Positions 54,501-64,000 are shown, counted from the stretch's first letter. The stretch: DNA of 64,000 nucleotides from Phyto melanocephala (GCA_941918925.1 OW799234.1:131296895-131360894); one strand, 5' to 3'. The notes: generated by a model not told the origin, from the sequence alone. Numbers and translations are program-made.

Positions 54501-55160
54501 CGGATGAGTTAAGGTCATAAAAATATAGCGATGGTCCGAATAAGAGTGCATATCAGATACGTGCCAATCGCAAATTTCATCAATTAAATTTTCTGAACAT
54601 ATAGTCACATCAATTACCTCTTCCCTAATTCTGTTAATAAATGTAGGTTTATTACCTGAGTTAAGGGTAAATAAGTTATTAGCATTTAGGAATTCCCATA
54701 GGGCGTCTCCTCTCCTGTTACAGTTCGTGCTGCCCCAAGAGAGGTGATGCGAGTTCGCATCACAACCTATTAAAATATTCCTACCTGTTCTCCTTGCCGA
54801 TGTTATCATACTTCTTAAATCCGACGTTGGTGGTAGTGTCGGAGCATCAGAAGGTTGGTACACCGATGCCAGCATTAAATTGCGTGAGCCATGTATTAAG
54901 GTAGTGGCGTCCGCTGTAGATAAATCTGGGGAAAAAAGAAAATTTAATCCCTTATGACAAAGTATACATGTTCTGGGTCGAGACCCAGTTTTAGCATAAA
55001 ATAATTGGTAATCACACTCATTCAATCCAGTAACTCTGTCTTTAACAGTCCAGGGTTCCTGAATGAGAACTATGTGTACCTTACCTTTAGTTATATTTTC
55101 CATCAAAGCTTGTGTAGCCGTTCTGCTTCGATGGAGATTGATCTGCAAGAGCAGTATCAT
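51582..55160 (-). CDS. LOA-like ORF2: endonuclease, reverse transcriptase, RNase H, 1192 aa
   Basis: Starts MILLLQINLHRSRTATQALM. The AP-endonuclease domain (residues 1-220) has QEPW (Glu 35), GCDANSHH and SDHRYI. The reverse transcriptase (about 430-720) has the FIDIEGAFNNV block (about 562), the TPQGGILSPLIW block and YADD (about 653). RNase H (about 915-1045) has YTDGSK, QAEIMAI, TDSQS and GNEKADKL, giving all four acidic residues. The C-terminus has a C-x2-C...H-x4-C cluster (CRACEEEDGTLVHYLCHC). The endonuclease-RT-RNase H order and the NLHRSRTAT start fit the LOA/I group, LOA most likely. The start ATG overlaps the ORF1 stop as ATGA, so translation probably depends on reinitiation. In the family this protein nicks target DNA and copies the element RNA there. 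Confidence 0.9.
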   Translation of the reverse strand: MILLLQINLHRSRTATQALMENITKGKVHIVLIQEPWTVKDRVTGLNECDYQLFYAKTGSRPRTCILCHKGLNFLFSPDLSTADATTLIHGSRNLMLASVYQPSDAPTLPPTSDLRSMITSARRTGRNILIGCDANSHHLSWGSTNCNRRGDALWEFLNANNLFTLNSGNKPTFINRIREEVIDVTICSENLIDEICDWHVSDMHSYSDHRYIFMTLTHPPPEPVTFRNKARTDWPNLRLSLQHKLENYPEPDENLDTIDSMVGRLTADFRETFEEHCPLRQRRTPREKPWMTGELINLRKETRRLFNRAYRKKQSVYWDDYSEKLRIYNKAIRIAKRRSWRLFCNQVDSVNDASRIKKFLSKTHTQPETLVDSNGKRSETMEETLGILIEAHFQTEMADDGEIPHPHDGSATTDIIITTKMVREAVNSFLPYKAPGPDGIFPALLQRSIDLIDIRLANIFTTCLKYAYTPVEWREARVVFIPKPGRENYANPKAYRPISLTSFLLKTMERIVDGMVRRRLPGDSMRFGQHAYIKGRSTETALQEVVYHIERSFDLCVYTMGVFIDIEGAFNNVMTSSLIGSLENLGLSHVLIAWISNMLRNRWINCEANGVRRRDKVCRGTPQGGILSPLIWVTTIHSLLKIVSNEGFKPICYADDVAILIRETNPNSLCMRAMEALNISYNWAKERGLNVNPEKTEICLFTRKRKIPVHSYPIFRNKTIKIDKKVKYLGIVLDWRLSWKDHIQCKVERAQRIWALCRRVIGSKWGLSPRMTHWLYTSVLRPTITYASLVWWTSLEKKVNIKPLQKIQRQCCISICGAMRTTSTMAIENILSIWPIEIQVKYEAALAATRLMAIDEWLIREHKTRYQRITDILPIGNITELTCDKIPMRYENINCITIIPEEGEWDEIIRMGNTHGIDLYTDGSKIGDQPGMGLYDISRNRGKYFRLPDHNTIFQAEIMAITEGIKWIKETNSETPIRIFTDSQSVIKTLRKEKVESRNVLQCKSEINSYANCEHLEIIWIPSHHGLIGNEKADKLSKMGALLSTITLENAKPLKRFKDEFKRWAMEEHVRNRQSTDVGKVTRTLWGDPNLGKSKEILRLSRPTLRKLTGVITGHTELRTHLARMGLSEETTCRACEEEDGTLVHYLCHCPAFGHIRRENFTVDNMPNLEYLGNSNWRSIRRYIEGTGFLD

Positions 55161-56656
55161 TGTTGTTCGGCTAAAAGAGATTCTTCTTGGGATTGAGTTA
55201 TCTCCAACTCCTCCCTCTTCATTGGCACGGGGTGGCCTTCATCCTCTTTAGCCTCCTTTGCTTCTTCGTCAGGGTCTTTCTTCTCCGTTGGATTATGTGT
55301 CCAACCAATGGGCGTCTTACCAACTTTGAAGAAAATAGTTGTACTCGCGAAGTACACCTTCCCTTTTTGCTCCTCGAGGTAAGACATGGAGGGTTTATCC
55401 ACTCCTGCAACTACCAGGGTGCCATCGTCAGTTTCCTCACGATGGAAAACCTCCCATTTGTCTACTTCCAGACCTCTATTTTGCTTGCCAATGATCCTAA
55501 GCATGGCCTTGCTATCAAGTTTGCTGCCCCAACCTTTAACGAAAAATGAAACCTTGGTTAGGGATGGGATATCGGCTTTTTTCACCATGGCAAGTTTGCC
55601 ACCCTCCCATGGGGCTGGTATGCCTCCCACTAGGTCTTTCATAACATGTGCGCAGGTGTCTGATTCTAGTTGCAGAAACAGTACTTCCCTGGCGAACCTA
55701 CAGCTATCTAAATGGATCTGTGGAGCATTATCATCTGCTTCCAGGACATACTGCACAATCCTCTCATTTATGGCATTCTCTACTTCCTTCTGATGTGCCA
55801 TTGGAATTTTGCCCGATGCGCTATTGGAGTCGATAACAGCATAGCATAGCTCCTCTGTCATCTTCCTTCTGGCCACTTTCGCATACGTGGGTTGCTCCTT
55901 AGCCGATTTTTCTTCCGCCTTTCTTTTACGTGATGGTGGGGTTTTTTTTCCGGCTGTTTCACCATCACCTATATTTTTAGCTACCGCTTTCGCCTGTTTT
56001 GAGGTTGAAGCTATTGGTTCATTACCTTCTCCTTTCAGATTGGCCGGAGGGTCTTCTTTCGGGAGTTGGGAAATGCTAACCGTTTTACTTCCCTGCTGGT
56101 AACTTTTTTTCCTTTTAGTATTGCCAACGGTGTTCTGTTCCTCCGGAGATCGAATCCTCTTACCCTTTTCGGTAGAAATGGGTGTAGATGAGTCTTTCTC
56201 TTTAGGGACATCCCGCTGACCTTTCTTATTTACTCTCTGTTTCTTTTTGGCAGTCTTCCTTTGCTGCGCTCCGGAGAGAGTTCTTATTTTGTCTGTGGTG
56301 AGTTTGGCAATGCTTGCGCTTACTTCCTCAACCATTTTATCTACCTCAGAGGTATCCTTTGTGCATAACACCGTAGTGTCAGCATCTTCTATATTTGAGT
56401 CAGAGGTGTCGGAATCCTCGCCTGTCTTGTGTGGCTGGGGATGCTTAAAGCTCACCCTTGGATCCGATCCCTCGTTCTCTATTCTTCTTGATGCTTTATC
56501 AATAACGGAAGCCAAGTTGCCCACCTGCGAAATTGTTTCCTTACAGTCATTTGATGACGACGACTCGGGGCCTGCTTGCTCACCACCATTAGCCGCCGGT
56601 ACTGAGTTTATTAGGCTCTGCACCGTAACTTTCATTTCTTCAATTTTCTCGTTCAT
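55157..56656 (-). CDS. LOA-like ORF1 protein, 499 aa
   Basis: Intact frame starting MNEKIEEMKVTVQSLINSVP. The first ~260 residues are charged, low-complexity and rich in Lys/Glu/Ser (KKKQRVNKKGQRDV and similar). Residues about 260-450 form a folded-looking domain (YAKVARRKMTEELCYAVIDS; HLDSCRFAREVLFLQLESDT; VKGWGSKLDSKAMLRI). This resembles the DUF4780-type domain I recall from ORF1 of insect elements of this group. No CCHC zinc knuckle is visible, unlike many other non-LTR ORF1 proteins. The acidic tail is EEAKEAKEDEGHPV. Expected role: binding element RNA in the ribonucleoprotein. The stop overlaps the ORF2 start by ATGA. Confidence 0.8.
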   Translation of the reverse strand: MNEKIEEMKVTVQSLINSVPAANGGEQAGPESSSSNDCKETISQVGNLASVIDKASRRIENEGSDPRVSFKHPQPHKTGEDSDTSDSNIEDADTTVLCTKDTSEVDKMVEEVSASIAKLTTDKIRTLSGAQQRKTAKKKQRVNKKGQRDVPKEKDSSTPISTEKGKRIRSPEEQNTVGNTKRKKSYQQGSKTVSISQLPKEDPPANLKGEGNEPIASTSKQAKAVAKNIGDGETAGKKTPPSRKRKAEEKSAKEQPTYAKVARRKMTEELCYAVIDSNSASGKIPMAHQKEVENAINERIVQYVLEADDNAPQIHLDSCRFAREVLFLQLESDTCAHVMKDLVGGIPAPWEGGKLAMVKKADIPSLTKVSFFVKGWGSKLDSKAMLRIIGKQNRGLEVDKWEVFHREETDDGTLVVAGVDKPSMSYLEEQKGKVYFASTTIFFKVGKTPIGWTHNPTEKKDPDEEAKEAKEDEGHPVPMKREELEITQSQEESLLAEQQ

Positions 56657-57670
56657 ATTTGGTTTATTTTGGGAACCGCCCTATCTCATTTTTATTTGGT
56701 CCGCGAGGAGTTCTAGGAACCCCTAGGGTCAGAGGTAGTGTACGGGATCTGATCACTACATAATGCGACAAATCTCTACTCATTTAGATGGGTAGTTCTT
56801 TCCCACTCCATGAAGCGCTCAGGCCCCCCACACCACATCCACCCCCCCTATCCGCCACCTGGGGACGCGTCCGATGGGAGTAAAAATAAGCAAACGACTC
56901 CACATATATATTACATATATAATAATTTTTTTTTTAATTTTTTGTTTAATTTGTTTTTAAAATTTTTTTTTATTTTTTTTTTTTGTTTTTTTAACATACA
57001 TACGTTAATTTATAATTTTACAATGAGATGTTTTTATATATGTATGTTTTTATATGTATGTACGTATTTCATATGGGATGGTATGGTGTCACAAACTACT
57101 GTTATTGCATGACTACACGTTGTGAAGGGTATATAAGATTCGTCACGGCCGAATATAGCGCTCTTACTTGTTTATTTTATTTAATATATTATTTATATAT
57201 TATTTTTTTTTTAATTTTTTTAAAAAATTTTTTAATTTTTTTTTATTTTTAATATATTTTTTTTTACATGTATGTATGTATTTTATATGAGATGAATGGT
57301 GATACAAACAATTGTTATTGCATGACTACATGTTGTGAAGGGTATATAAGATTCGGCACGGCCGAATATAGCACTGTTACTTGTTTTTTTTAATTTTTTT
57401 TTAAATTTTTTTTAATTATTTTTAATTTTTTTTATTTTATATTTATATTTTAATTATATTTTTATTTCTTTTAAAATTTTTTTTTATTTTTTAAATACAT
57501 ACGTAAATTTATAATTTTACAATGGGATGTTTTTATATATGTGTGTTTTTTATATGTTTGTACGTATTTCACATGAGATGAATGGTGATACAAACTATTG
57601 TTATAGCATGACTACACGTTGTGAAGGGTATATAAGATTCGGCATGGCCGAATATAGCACTCTTACTTGT

Positions 57671-58067
57671 TTTAAATATGTTTTTAAAGGACAAAGAAGT
57701 AAAAGTAACAAAGGAAAAGTTGAATAAACTTTATTGTTATGGTACTTGTACGACTGGCGTGACTATAGGACGTCAAAATAATCAAATTGTAAGTATCAAA
57801 TTTATAATGTATATCTGCAGCTGAAGTGCAGAAAGGCGTAAGAATCGAAACAAAAAGTGATGTGTCGATTATGGATTGCACCTAGGCTTAGTTGCGTTGC
57901 CTGCTATCTTTACGATTACCAACATAATTAGAAATTTTTAAATTAATTTGACAGCTGTTAGTTACCACTCGTAATTACTTTTTGCTTGCTAACGGTAAGT
58001 TTTTGCTTGATAATGGGACATCATCTTTATACCTTTGAAATTTTATTTTAATAAAAGTAATAATAAA
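57671..58067. other. Spacer, no gene seen
   Basis: No recognised features beyond AT-rich sequence. Confidence 0.4.
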
Positions 58068-58172
58068 AATCTACGTATTTCAAGTTTATTAAAGGCTTAT
58101 TAAACAAATTTCTGTACAACATCTGTTAAATAAGCCTCTAATAAACCTAATTATATTTCATGAATACGGCAG
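58068..58172. mobile_element. Palindromic MITE, copy 4
   Basis: Arms TTTCAAGTTTATTAAAGGCT and the inverse of ATTTAGGTTTATTAGAGGCT-like sequence. Ends CATGAATACGGCAGCT. Same family as 146-262 and 7234-7352. Confidence 0.6.
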
Positions 58173-58229
58173 CTAGAGTGTATTGAAGCAGTTAAATATG
58201 TAGTACATGATTACTTTTTTACTTATTTT

Positions 58230-58371
58230 AAATATCAACTGTCAAAGTTGATAGAAAAGAATTTATTCTCTCTTATCTCATTTATTCCAAATGTCAAACT
58301 TCAAATAAAAAAAAAACATAAAAAAAAATTCTCTCCGAACTGCGATTACATGATGAATAAATATAGCCTGG
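58230..58371. mobile_element. MITE with CAAGGCATATTTATTCATCA ends, truncated copy
   Basis: About 50 bases ending TGATGAATAAATATAGCCTG match one end of the element at 9377-9582, including TTCTCTCCGAACTGC. More internal words also match. The other end is missing or diverged. Confidence 0.55.
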
Positions 58372-58402
58372 TATAAATTCAAGCAAAAAATATTTGTATT
58401 AA

Positions 58403-58781
58403 TGGGTGATTCATTGGAAGTTCCTTGAAAATTTCTTATTGCTGCCTAAATTGTGCGATATCACACAGCTTTGCACTATTTTCTATGGGGATATGTAAAG
58501 TCTGAGGTCTGCAGGAATAAGCCAGTTACAATTGACGTTTGGGAAGCCAACATTATTCCTGTTATTCGCGAGATACTTGTCGATATGCTTAAACGAGTCA
58601 TCCAAAATTGGACCTTACGAATGAATCACCTCAGACGCAGTCTTGGCCAACATTTACATGATATCATTTTCAAACAGTAAATGCCATACATTTTTTCTTT
58701 TAAAAGATAATAAAAAATTTAAGTTCACTTTTCAATTTATTTTACATTATATGTATATTAAACCTCACGATAAATCACCCT
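58403..58781 (+). mobile_element. Mariner-family deletion derivative
   Basis: Inverted ends GGGTGATT and AATCACCC. Inside on the plus strand, 58453-58680 reads FLWGYVKSEVCRNKPVTIDV and RVIQNWTLRMNHLRRSLGQH then LHDIIFKQ, the C-terminal part of a mariner-group transposase. It begins at the third-Asp block with a frameshift, and the rest is deleted. The element is about 380 bp. Confidence 0.65.
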
Positions 58782-59724
58782 ATACATATGTGTGTATGTT
58801 CATGTGGAATCGATAATCTAGAAAGTTATTTACTAACTAACAGCACCAAAAATTTCTAATTTAAAATTATGATATAATATGTCGTATCTGCTTATCACTT
58901 TAAAATATTTATTTAATCAATTAAAAAGAATTTTAAATATTTTTTTTAATTATTCATAAAATGTTTTATAAAATATATGTACCTATGTAAGTACATACAT
59001 ACATACATACATACATACATTTGTATGTATGTATTTTAGTTTATGTCACACCTTGTTCCTTGAACAAGTCAAAAACAATTAATTAATAACAATAATAAGT
59101 TAATAACAACAAATAACATTGCTAACAATTTGTCTCTCACTCTCCCACTTAATTTTTTATGTAAAAGCAAAATTGTTTATGGTTACTACACAGTCTAAAA
59201 GAAAAAGCAAAAATACAAAACGTTAAAACCAAATTTATACACTGAAAAATTGAATGTGAAAGGGTTTTTAAAGAAACAAAAATAAATAAAATAAAATATG
59301 TAATCATTGACTATAAATGTCTGAAGTTAGGCAAAAAGGTCTTTAGTCAGAAACTGCAGTTTTTGTTTAATATCTTTTGCAATTCAAATTTTCTATAACT
59401 ATTCCCTAAAGAGCAAATGATTACGATTGGAAGCAAATGTGCTAGATTTAAGTTATTGATACGAACGAAAGAAAAAATAAAGTTAAAGACAGTAAAAAAC
59501 TTAAAAATAACTTAATAACTTTTTACCTAACGTCAACGAATTTGTTTGCGAAATACAAATTAATTTTTATTTTGAGTTGTTATTGAATTAAACCATAATT
59601 TGTAGTCGTTATTTTTTGTTTAACACACAGCAGATTGTAAAACTATAATAATTAATGTTGCTATATGTATAATTAAATGAGAAAAATTTTTAATTAAATG
59701 AAAACAAGGTATTTTTAATCAGGT
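58782..59724. other. AT-rich stretch with (TACA)n
   Basis: (TACA)n/(TATG)n near 58990-59032. No gene seen. Confidence 0.4.
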
Positions 59725-60467
59725 ACACGCAAAGAAAAAATATGGTTGTGGTAACCATAATCGAAGAGCAACATACTATGATTGAATTGTATGATTATGT
59801 TTAAAATAATAATGGTTACCAGTTATCATTATTATGTTTAATTTAAGTATCATTCAGTAATCATATATATGACTACAATTGATATCGACAATATTTGCTT
59901 TTTTATGACAAATAATTGTCTTTTGCTGTAACATACACATATTGATTGTACTCACCAATTTAATTGCAATTTTTTACCAATATTTTTTTACATTTTCTCG
60001 TTTATTTTTAAATTTTCTTTAATTTTTCAAAATTTTTGTTCCTTTTTTTGACATCTCAAACTTTTAAAATAATGAAAATTTATTCAGCAAGAAGAAGAAC
60101 AATTGAAATCAAATTATTATTAAAAAATCATAGCTTGATTATTTTTTAATCATACTGTTGTCTCACTTATTATTTAATGATTATTTTTAATTTTTAATGA
60201 TTTTGAATATAATGTTATTTTTGTCGCATTAATTTTTTTATATCATACTATTTTTAAATGATAACCATTTTGAAATTTTTACGAAAAGTAATCATTAAAT
60301 GATACAATTCAAACAAATGCTTGATTATCGTGACAAAATATATGATGAATGAATGAATGAATGAAACAAAAATAACTATTACTTGTTTTCGACAACCAAA
60401 TATTGTTTTAGAAAAAATAATATGACCGTCGTGATCATGTCGTAACCATGGTTTTTCTTTGCGTGTA
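59725..60467. mobile_element. MITE-like element with ACACGCAAAGAAAAA ends
   Basis: Left end ACACGCAAAGAAAAAATATG, right end the inverse of ACACGCAAAGAAAAACCATG, about 743 bp apart. The AT-rich interior has repeated ATAATCATT/AATGATTATT words. No transposase. Confidence 0.6.
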
Positions 60468-60489
60468 CACGATTGTTTAATCGCAGCTT

Positions 60490-60885
60490 CTTGGTGGCCT
60501 TTTGACATCCCCATTTCGGCTAATTAATCGGCCATCAAACGCTGTACGCAATGAATCCGTTGTGGCAAGTTGCACCATCCTATTGAAACCAAACATCGTT
60601 CACATCAATACCATGAAAAGCGGGCACAAAGAAATCGCTTATCATGGAGCGATAAGTGTATCCATTGACCGTAATGGTTGCGCCGTCCTTATCTTCAAAA
60701 AAATATGGGCCAATGATGCTTCCGCTCCATAAGTTGCAGCAAACAGTCATTCGTAATGGGTGCAGTGGCTTCTGTAAGACTACGTTTGGGTTTTATAAGC
60801 CCCAAATATGATAATTTTGCTTATTAACGTACCCACCAAAATGAAAATTAGCTTCATTCGAAAAGATGATTAATTAAAATTGCAA
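60490..60885 (-). pseudogene. Mariner-family transposase fragment
   Basis: Minus-strand reading ANFHFGGYVNKQNYHIWGL, then a stop, NPNVVLQKPLHPLRMTVCC, GSIIGPYFFEDKDGATITVN, SMISDFFVPAFHGIDVNDVW and DGATCH. Stops and a lost C-terminus make it a relic. It is a third, distinct mariner copy relative to 3297 and 39393. Confidence 0.7.
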
Positions 60886-63700
60886 TTTCCGACCAATTGT
60901 CTTTGTTTTGGAAATAAATAAATAACAGCTAATTCAAATTTAAACTGATAGATAGCCTACCCTTCATATATTTATTGCGCAAGAAACACATTTTAGAGTT
61001 TAGTGGTATTTTTCTAATCTACACGGGGACACAATGAGTTATTAAAATTTAGGATATTTTTACAAAAAAAAGAATCACGTTACTTTTACTATTGCTTTAA
61101 AATTTTAAAAATTCACACCCTGGCTGAAAAACCAACTCAGCATAATTATCAACAATTTTTCTTATTACATATTGACATTGTGGTTTTAATTATTAAAATT
61201 TCCTTCCGTTAAATTAAGCAAATCTCAAAATTCCTTTTACAATTTTGCTAACAATAGTTTGTGGTTATTTTTTAATTTATCAATATAAAACTAACGAAGA
61301 TTGTTTTATTTGATATATTTTTTCACGCATGTTTTTATGTTGTTGAAAAATAGTTTAGCGTAATAACAATTTGTTTTTGTTTAATTTTTATTTTTAAATC
61401 TAATCTTCGTTTCGTTAAAATGAGAGTGTTTGCATACACTTTCAAAAAAATTTTCATTAAGTGTAAAATAGTCTTAATAATAAATATATTTTTTAATATT
61501 TTTTCGCGAATAAATTAATATGAACGTAATTTAAGTTAAACAATTTACACTTATACTGAATAAAAAGCGTTAAGGGTAAAAATAAAATTTTGCTTGTTTT
61601 TTATTATTGTAACAAAAAACAAGAAACATGCAAAACTCCAACAATTGATGCTTAACGCTTTTATTTAAGCGTGTCTTTTAGAATAATATGTTTTTTGGGT
61701 TATACTGAATCTTAAATACCTTTCACCAATTATAGTAATATAGTATTTTGAGTTAACTAAAATTATTAATCTTGCCGAATCTTAATTTATTTAATATAAT
61801 TATAATTTAATTTAATTAACAACTTAACTGCGAAATAAATTATTTTTAATACTAGACAATTTATTAACAAAAAATATCTATAAAGATTGTTAAATAAATA
61901 ATCAATTTATAAAAAAAATATCTTCCGCTAGACTGACTTTTTTAATTTTTAAAGAGTTAATAAATTAACAACATAATCAAATTAGAAGATAGTTTAAAAT
62001 CCAATAGAACCTCTTTGTAATTTAACATGGAAAAAAATGCGACTTATGTTTACTCAATTTTCTGACATCCCCCAGAAACTTTTATCAACTTTTTTTCATA
62101 CTAACCGTCTTCTGAACAAAAACAAATCCAGGCCATTGATCTTAAGAAAATTAAAAATTTTCGACGCCTGCGCGTGGCAATAAACAATATTAAAAAAATT
62201 TAACAAAGTTATCGCAACAATTTTTTATCAAAAGCTTAATGATTGCTTTTGAGCTTGATTATTTTGGAACAGTTGTTACGATATGTTGAATTTAATAAAA
62301 TTGTATTAAAAAAATCAACAAATATACATAAATTTGGTACATTTATTATCAAAAAACTACACTTAAGTTAATTGTTTAATACCGAAACCAAAATTTCATT
62401 TTCTTTCGCTGCATTAATAAATTAAACCAAAGCGAATTCAAAAGATTTTAACAAAATGCTTTCCAATCAGCTGGACTGGTAATTTTACCTGTATGAAATC
62501 GCCTTAGAAGTTACATTGGCGTAGCTACAAATTTTGTCTGGAGTTGCCAAACGTTAAATGACTTTTCCTGGGGGAGGGCTGGTTAATAATCTACGCCCAT
62601 GAAAATTTTAAAAAGGTGACCCCTACATTCGATAAAAAATGTTTTGCAAATATACATACATATGTATATTACAATCTAAGGTATACGGCACACTTTTTTG
62701 TCTGGAATGTGGTACGGTCTTATACATACACATATTTACATACCATGTGGATCTCAAAGAAACTTTTATTGGTGTTACACACGCAATAACCGATATTCAC
62801 TTTCCTACCCTCTCTTACCAAATGTGGTTGGTGCAGGGTATGAATACTAACTCTAATAATAAAGAATTAATCAAAATTGTATTAATAGATAAATGCAACA
62901 ATTTAACAAAACAATATACTCAAATACATATACTATGTATGCATGTCAAATATGTATGTATGTATATATTACATACCGGCATTTAATAAAATTTACTTTT
63001 AAAATAATATCATTACGTATGCTTATACATATCTACATGCATACACATGTACATATGTATGTAAATAACAAGTTTGAATCATTCGCAATTGTTATTATTT
63101 TACATTTTAAACATTCTTTTGTTTACATGTTCTACAATAAAAAAAGTAACTTACTACACCAACCTTATTATGTCTTTCTTTTCATACTTAAAATATATGA
63201 CGTAATTTTCTCTATAAAAAAATGTTGAGAGTACGAGACCCAAAACAAAAAAATAAAAATAAACTACAACGAAGTAACTAATCATATGTTTCATTTGCGA
63301 CAAAAGAGTCATAACTCTAAATAAACGTATATGTACACACAGTTATTAATGTAAAATGGTACCGCAAAACAGTTGTTGACTAAAATATTTTCAATTGCAA
63401 CATGTTTTTAATAAAATTCCTGTTATTCTCACTGTAGTCAATAATATGATTTTGCTGTATGTATATTAAGAAAAGTAAAAAAAAAAATACTTAAGATCTG
63501 TTTGTACAAGTATTTGCTTTTATTCAAAATACTCATTTGGTATAAAAGCCATTTAATGGATAATAATATTACTTAAAACATTTAAACTTTGCTTTTTTTT
63601 TTAGTTAACACTAAACTGACGCAAATGGGCCATATAAAAAAGCAATATTACTCGCACAAAGGAGAAAACAAAATAAAAATGAAAACGAAATTTGTATTAA
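60886..63700. other. AT-rich stretch; dispersed repeat at 62268-62452; microsatellites
   Basis: 62268-62452 is related to 6518-6722. A short inverted repeat, ATAAAAAGCGTTAAG and its inverse, lies at 61558-61664. TACATA/TATG runs lie near 62640-62670, 62940-62965 and 63030-63065. The frames at 62639-63228 have ordinary AT-rich composition and no domain. Confidence 0.45.
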
Positions 63701-63727
63701 AGAATTTTTTCGGTTTCGATTTTCAGT

Positions 63728-63762
63728 TCAGTTAAAATTTTAACATACGCGTACAAAGACGT
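63728..63762 (+). promoter_or_regulatory. Possible TATA-less core promoter (Inr + DPE)
   Basis: TCAGTT (fits TCAKTY, A+1 at 63730) is followed by AGACGT at +28 to +33, an exact RGWYVT match at the spacing that fly DPE promoters require. No TATA box upstream. A transcript would run off the right edge. By rough estimate such a pair can arise by chance about once per window of this size, so it needs independent support. Confidence 0.3.
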
Positions 63763-64000
63763 GCTAAATAAAATAACGGTTTAACGAAATTCAAAATTAC
63801 TAAAATATTTTTTAAAAAAAAGTAAGAAATGTTTAATTAAAAAAGAAGCTAATAATTTAAAAAAGTCGACACTTATAAAAGACAATTTCAATTAAGTTAT
63901 TCAATAAAAATAAGCTAAATAATTTTTTATTTTCAATACAAAAAATACATTTTTTTTGCGCGTGGGTGTGGTACTGATTAAAATCTTTAATTCTATAGGA

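Larger units (their letters stand above)
51433..56903 (-). mobile_element. LOA-like non-LTR retrotransposon, apparently full length
   Basis: The minus-strand element has a GC-rich 5' leader (56657-56903), ORF1 and ORF2, a short 3' UTR and a tail of three CCTAA units (plus strand TTAGG at 51433). ATATATAT occurs at both junctions (51425-51432, 56904-56911) and may be the target duplication, though the site is AT-repetitive. Both frames are intact and the GC content differs sharply from the surroundings, so insertion is recent. It could still be mobile. Confidence 0.85.
50857..57171 (-). mobile_element. 'CAAGTAAGAG' family copy 10, innermost layer
   Basis: The left end TATACCCTTCACATAGTG (50857) and the right end CGCTCTTACTTGT (57171) carry the variants seen in copies 2 and 6. 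Split by the LOA-like retrotransposon at 51433-56903. Confidence 0.7.
50459..57384 (-). mobile_element. 'CAAGTAAGAG' family copy 9, middle layer
   Basis: The left end TATACCCTTCACCTGTGGTG (50459) runs to a CCAGTTGATCC block. The right end CACTGTTACTTGT is at 57384. The CTGTGGTGCACAAGGG variant ends match copy 3, including CACTGTTACTTGT at the other end, supporting the pairing of these two ends. Confidence 0.65.
50239..57670 (-). mobile_element. 'CAAGTAAGAG' family copy 8, outermost of three nested copies
   Basis: The left end TATACCCGCCACC (50239) is followed by the ATATGAGCGAAAACTCACGG and CCCAGCTGAG segments. The right end, CACTCTTACTTGT, is at 57670. The two parts are separated by copy 9. 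Confidence 0.65.

Noticed and set aside
55187..56726. Several 60-160-codon plus-strand frames across the LOA element
   Set aside because: Antisense shadows of ORF1 and ORF2, which carry the recognisable domains.
62639..63228. Two overlapping 111-115-aa frames
   Set aside because: Tyr/Ile/His-rich AT-biased composition with microsatellite pieces; no recognised domain.

Overview
The window is AT-rich eukaryotic DNA from a higher fly, most likely a calyptrate (blow fly or house fly relative). This rests on an intron-containing co-chaperone gene that reads like dipteran Hip, on Tc1/mariner, Helitron and LOA-type elements of insect kind, and on abundant TATG/TACA and GT microsatellites. It is not a prokaryotic sequence; there are no operons, CRISPR arrays or recognisable tRNA/rRNA genes.

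Layout. 1-18,600 is almost wholly mobile-element debris: two complete non-autonomous Helitrons with internal tandem repeats (503-1371, 14914-16039), a small Helitron (6837-7125), a helicase relic of an autonomous Helitron (about 9691-9910), a Tc1-like element invaded by two mariner relics (1945-4579), another Tc1 relic (16.3-17.6 kb), four copies of an AT-rich 'CAAGTAAGAG' repeat, and several palindromic or MITE-like elements. A possible orphan membrane-protein exon lies at 14279-14468. A small coiled-coil gene (18675-19013, minus strand) precedes Hip.

Hip (Hsc70-interacting protein, ST13 family) runs left to right: exon 1 20070-20239, exon 2 20358-20488, exon 3 47739-48613, giving 391 residues. 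Intron 2 is 27,250 bp and holds four large paralogous reading frames on the same strand (21663, 25703, 32546, 36399; 696-743 codons). Each encodes a basic N-terminus, an acidic stretch and two copies of a C-x3-C-x3-C domain resembling one I recall from arthropod transposon-related proteins. The paralogs form two pairs, (1,2) and (3,4). All four share a block just before their first ATG that looks like a 3' splice site. Splicing it to Hip exon 2 would keep frame, so they could be alternative last exons rather than separate intronless genes. This is the most interesting feature of the window.

The rest of intron 2 holds further elements: a split Helitron, a palindrome with hammerhead-ribozyme-like motifs, an element carrying a SAM-like gene fragment, fold-back MITEs, a mariner relic with both ends copied from its 3' end, and Helitrons nested in one another.

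After Hip, 50239-57670 is a three-level nest of the same AT-rich repeat family. At its centre sits an apparently intact 5.5-kb LOA-like non-LTR retrotransposon (minus strand; ORF1 and endonuclease-RT-RNaseH ORF2). 57.7-64 kb holds mariner and MITE remnants, and near the right edge a possible Inr+DPE core promoter for a gene beyond the window.
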